Below, piece after piece: positions 62,406-64,000 of a stretch of 64,000 nt of DNA. The first letter of the stretch is position 1. The number at the start of each line of letters is the position of its first letter. Made by a program: the position numbers and the translations under genes. Source of the DNA: Gymnogyps californianus (lineage: Eukaryota > Chordata > Aves > Accipitriformes > Cathartidae); the NCBI RefSeq assembly GCF_018139145.2, contig NC_059487.1:8949792-9013791 (forward strand), in the 5' to 3' direction. The notes under the pieces were generated by a model. It was given only the letters and a program-made list of their open reading frames with translations, ran no database searches and was not told the DNA's origin.

Positions 62406-64000
62406 TTGCTGAATTCATACTAAGATATGTAGCAGAACTTTACGTGGAATCGTATGTTGAAAAGTGGCAACAGTAAGTTGCATTACTCACATAATTCTCA
62501 TGTATAATATTAAAGGGTCAGAGAATGAAGCACTTAAGAAAAGTCTCCATTGGCATTTACTGGAATTTTGCCTGAAGAAAAGACTAAGAGAGGACCACAG
62601 TACAGGGTTTGGCAACATGTATGATTTTTACTGGAGACATGAATGTGACACAGTGGGAGCTGAACTGGATGCTTCTGCAGCATGCAAATGTCATTAATCA
62701 CAGTAACAAAAAGCCATAGCATTGACTAATTTGAAATATCCTGCCCACTGGCCCTACGGTATACCATGTGATGGGTCTAGTGCTGTCAGATAATGACTGT
62801 GATGAATACAGTATTTAATATTTTACTTGCTGAGCTTTTAAAGAGATTTATAATGAATTCACTTCCTGCCCTAGGAGTTAACAATCTATACAGGGATGAT
62901 TATGCAGATGAAGCATCATCAGATCTATACCGATTTGTTCCATTCTATTGGGCAGATGGAATGGTATAGTTCTAGGAGAGGTGAACTCAAACAGACCACT
63001 CTGAATTAACAAGAAATGTATCAGCAACCTTTGGGTTTTTTTAGGTTTATAGACCATCTTTGAACATCTAGCAGCAGTGGAATTTGTTTATAACGCTAAA
63101 GATGCTGAAATCAGCATGCTGAATTTCATCCTACACCTTCCCTAGATTGGAGTCTTTTTGACATATGACTCATTCAGCAACCTTCAACATTCAATCTTCT
63201 TTGGTTTTGTTTCGTTTTAAATCTTCTAATTGTAAATCCAACTTCCAACTCTGAAATACGTGGTTGCTTTCTTGTCTGCTTCTTGTTCAAGTGAAAATTG
63301 CTGTTCATGAATCTGGGCTACCAAGTGAGTGATCTCACCCAGAGGGTGGTTCAGACTCCTGTCACTTGTAAACTTCATTATATTGACTGTCATCTGGATG
63401 TAATCCATTTTACTCTTGCAATGCTAGTTATTGGTGCTGCTTGGCTTTAGATTACATGGTATTTTAAAACTAAGAAATGTGGCTATGGACAGCCAATTTA
63501 AAAAAATTCCAATCTTTTAAATAAAGCAAAACTTCTCACAAGACCCAAAACCTCAGGGGCTTCTCATACGTTCTCTGGGTGCTCTGAGTGCCTTCACTTG
63601 CTTCTGTCTCATTTTTTAAAAACTTTCCTTTGGGATTTTAGGTGCAGAATTATTTATCCAATAATTATGTATATGCTGATCTATTTTGTCCCATTCAGTT
63701 GCCAACACGAATGACTAGTTAGTTCCTTGACTTAGCAGGTAGAACACTAGGTAATCCTCTCTCTTATCTCTTGCTAGATGGAGTTTAATTTTTCAAAAGC
63801 GTTTTTTAGACTATGCCTCAGGTGCCATATCGTGAAGAAGGATTTACAATTATTTCCTGAAATGTGCGTGTATATTCAGGTGATTGCATTTTTTGGGAAC
63901 ACAGGATTCAGTGAATGTACAGGCTGATTTGTGCGCAGTGGCTGGAGCTGTGTGTGCAAACCAGTGCACGTATCTTCATAGAAACAGCTGACTACTCACT

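Larger units (their letters stand above)
61607..64000. other. non-coding stretch, no gene recognised
   Basis: Only one MIR relic is recognisable. The window ends inside the same kind of AT-rich non-coding sequence in which it begins, so flanking genes, if any, lie outside. Confidence 0.65.

Noticed and set aside
1..64000. CRISPR arrays, bacterial operons, phage or plasmid features
   Set aside because: There are no regularly spaced repeats, no dense strand-consistent coding and no ribosome-binding-site pattern; the sequence is vertebrate non-coding DNA.

Overview
This window looks like vertebrate nuclear DNA, most likely from a bird. It is AT-rich, has few repeats, contains no operon-like gene packing, and carries no open reading frame that I recognise as a known protein. 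The best lineage clue is one 5'-truncated CR1 LINE 3' end at about 20.57-20.94 kb, of the type common in birds and other sauropsids. Several old, diverged MIR-type SINE relics lie around it. A crocodilian or turtle source is possible, but the low repeat load fits a bird better. No rRNA, tRNA, CRISPR array, insertion sequence, bacterial gene or CpG-island promoter was found.

Layout: 0-20 kb is non-coding sequence with a 37-bp tandem duplication (1.2 kb), a pair of RFX/X-box-like palindromes (1.3 kb), two diverged copies of an unnamed repeat (2.3 and 9.0 kb), MIR relics (2.8 and 17.6 kb), a near-perfect 30-bp palindrome (13.9 kb), a homeodomain-site cluster (14.1-14.3 kb) and a small secretory-looking reading frame (16.2 kb). 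The 20-35 kb part holds the CR1 fragment, one long MIR relic (24.6 kb), a weak exon-like segment (24.1 kb), an unexplained 186-codon reading frame (31.1-31.65 kb) and a 21-bp palindrome (34.1 kb). The 35-48 kb part holds another long open frame (35.8-36.4 kb), long homopolymer runs and two MIR relics close together (46.6 and 47.2 kb). The 48-64 kb part holds three overlapping plus-strand open frames (48.1-49.1 kb), a 49-nt exon-like segment (52.6 kb), a CpG-rich hairpin (55.2 kb), a candidate regulatory block with an octamer site and a CpG-rich patch (59.0-59.5 kb), two MIR relics (60.4 and 62.3 kb) and a 151-bp local duplication (60.75 and 61.46 kb).

The simplest reading is an intron of a very large gene or an intergenic desert. 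I found no convincing new multi-gene system. The most useful leads are the indel-free 151-bp duplication, the unnamed dispersed repeat pair, the short strong palindromes and the candidate regulatory blocks.
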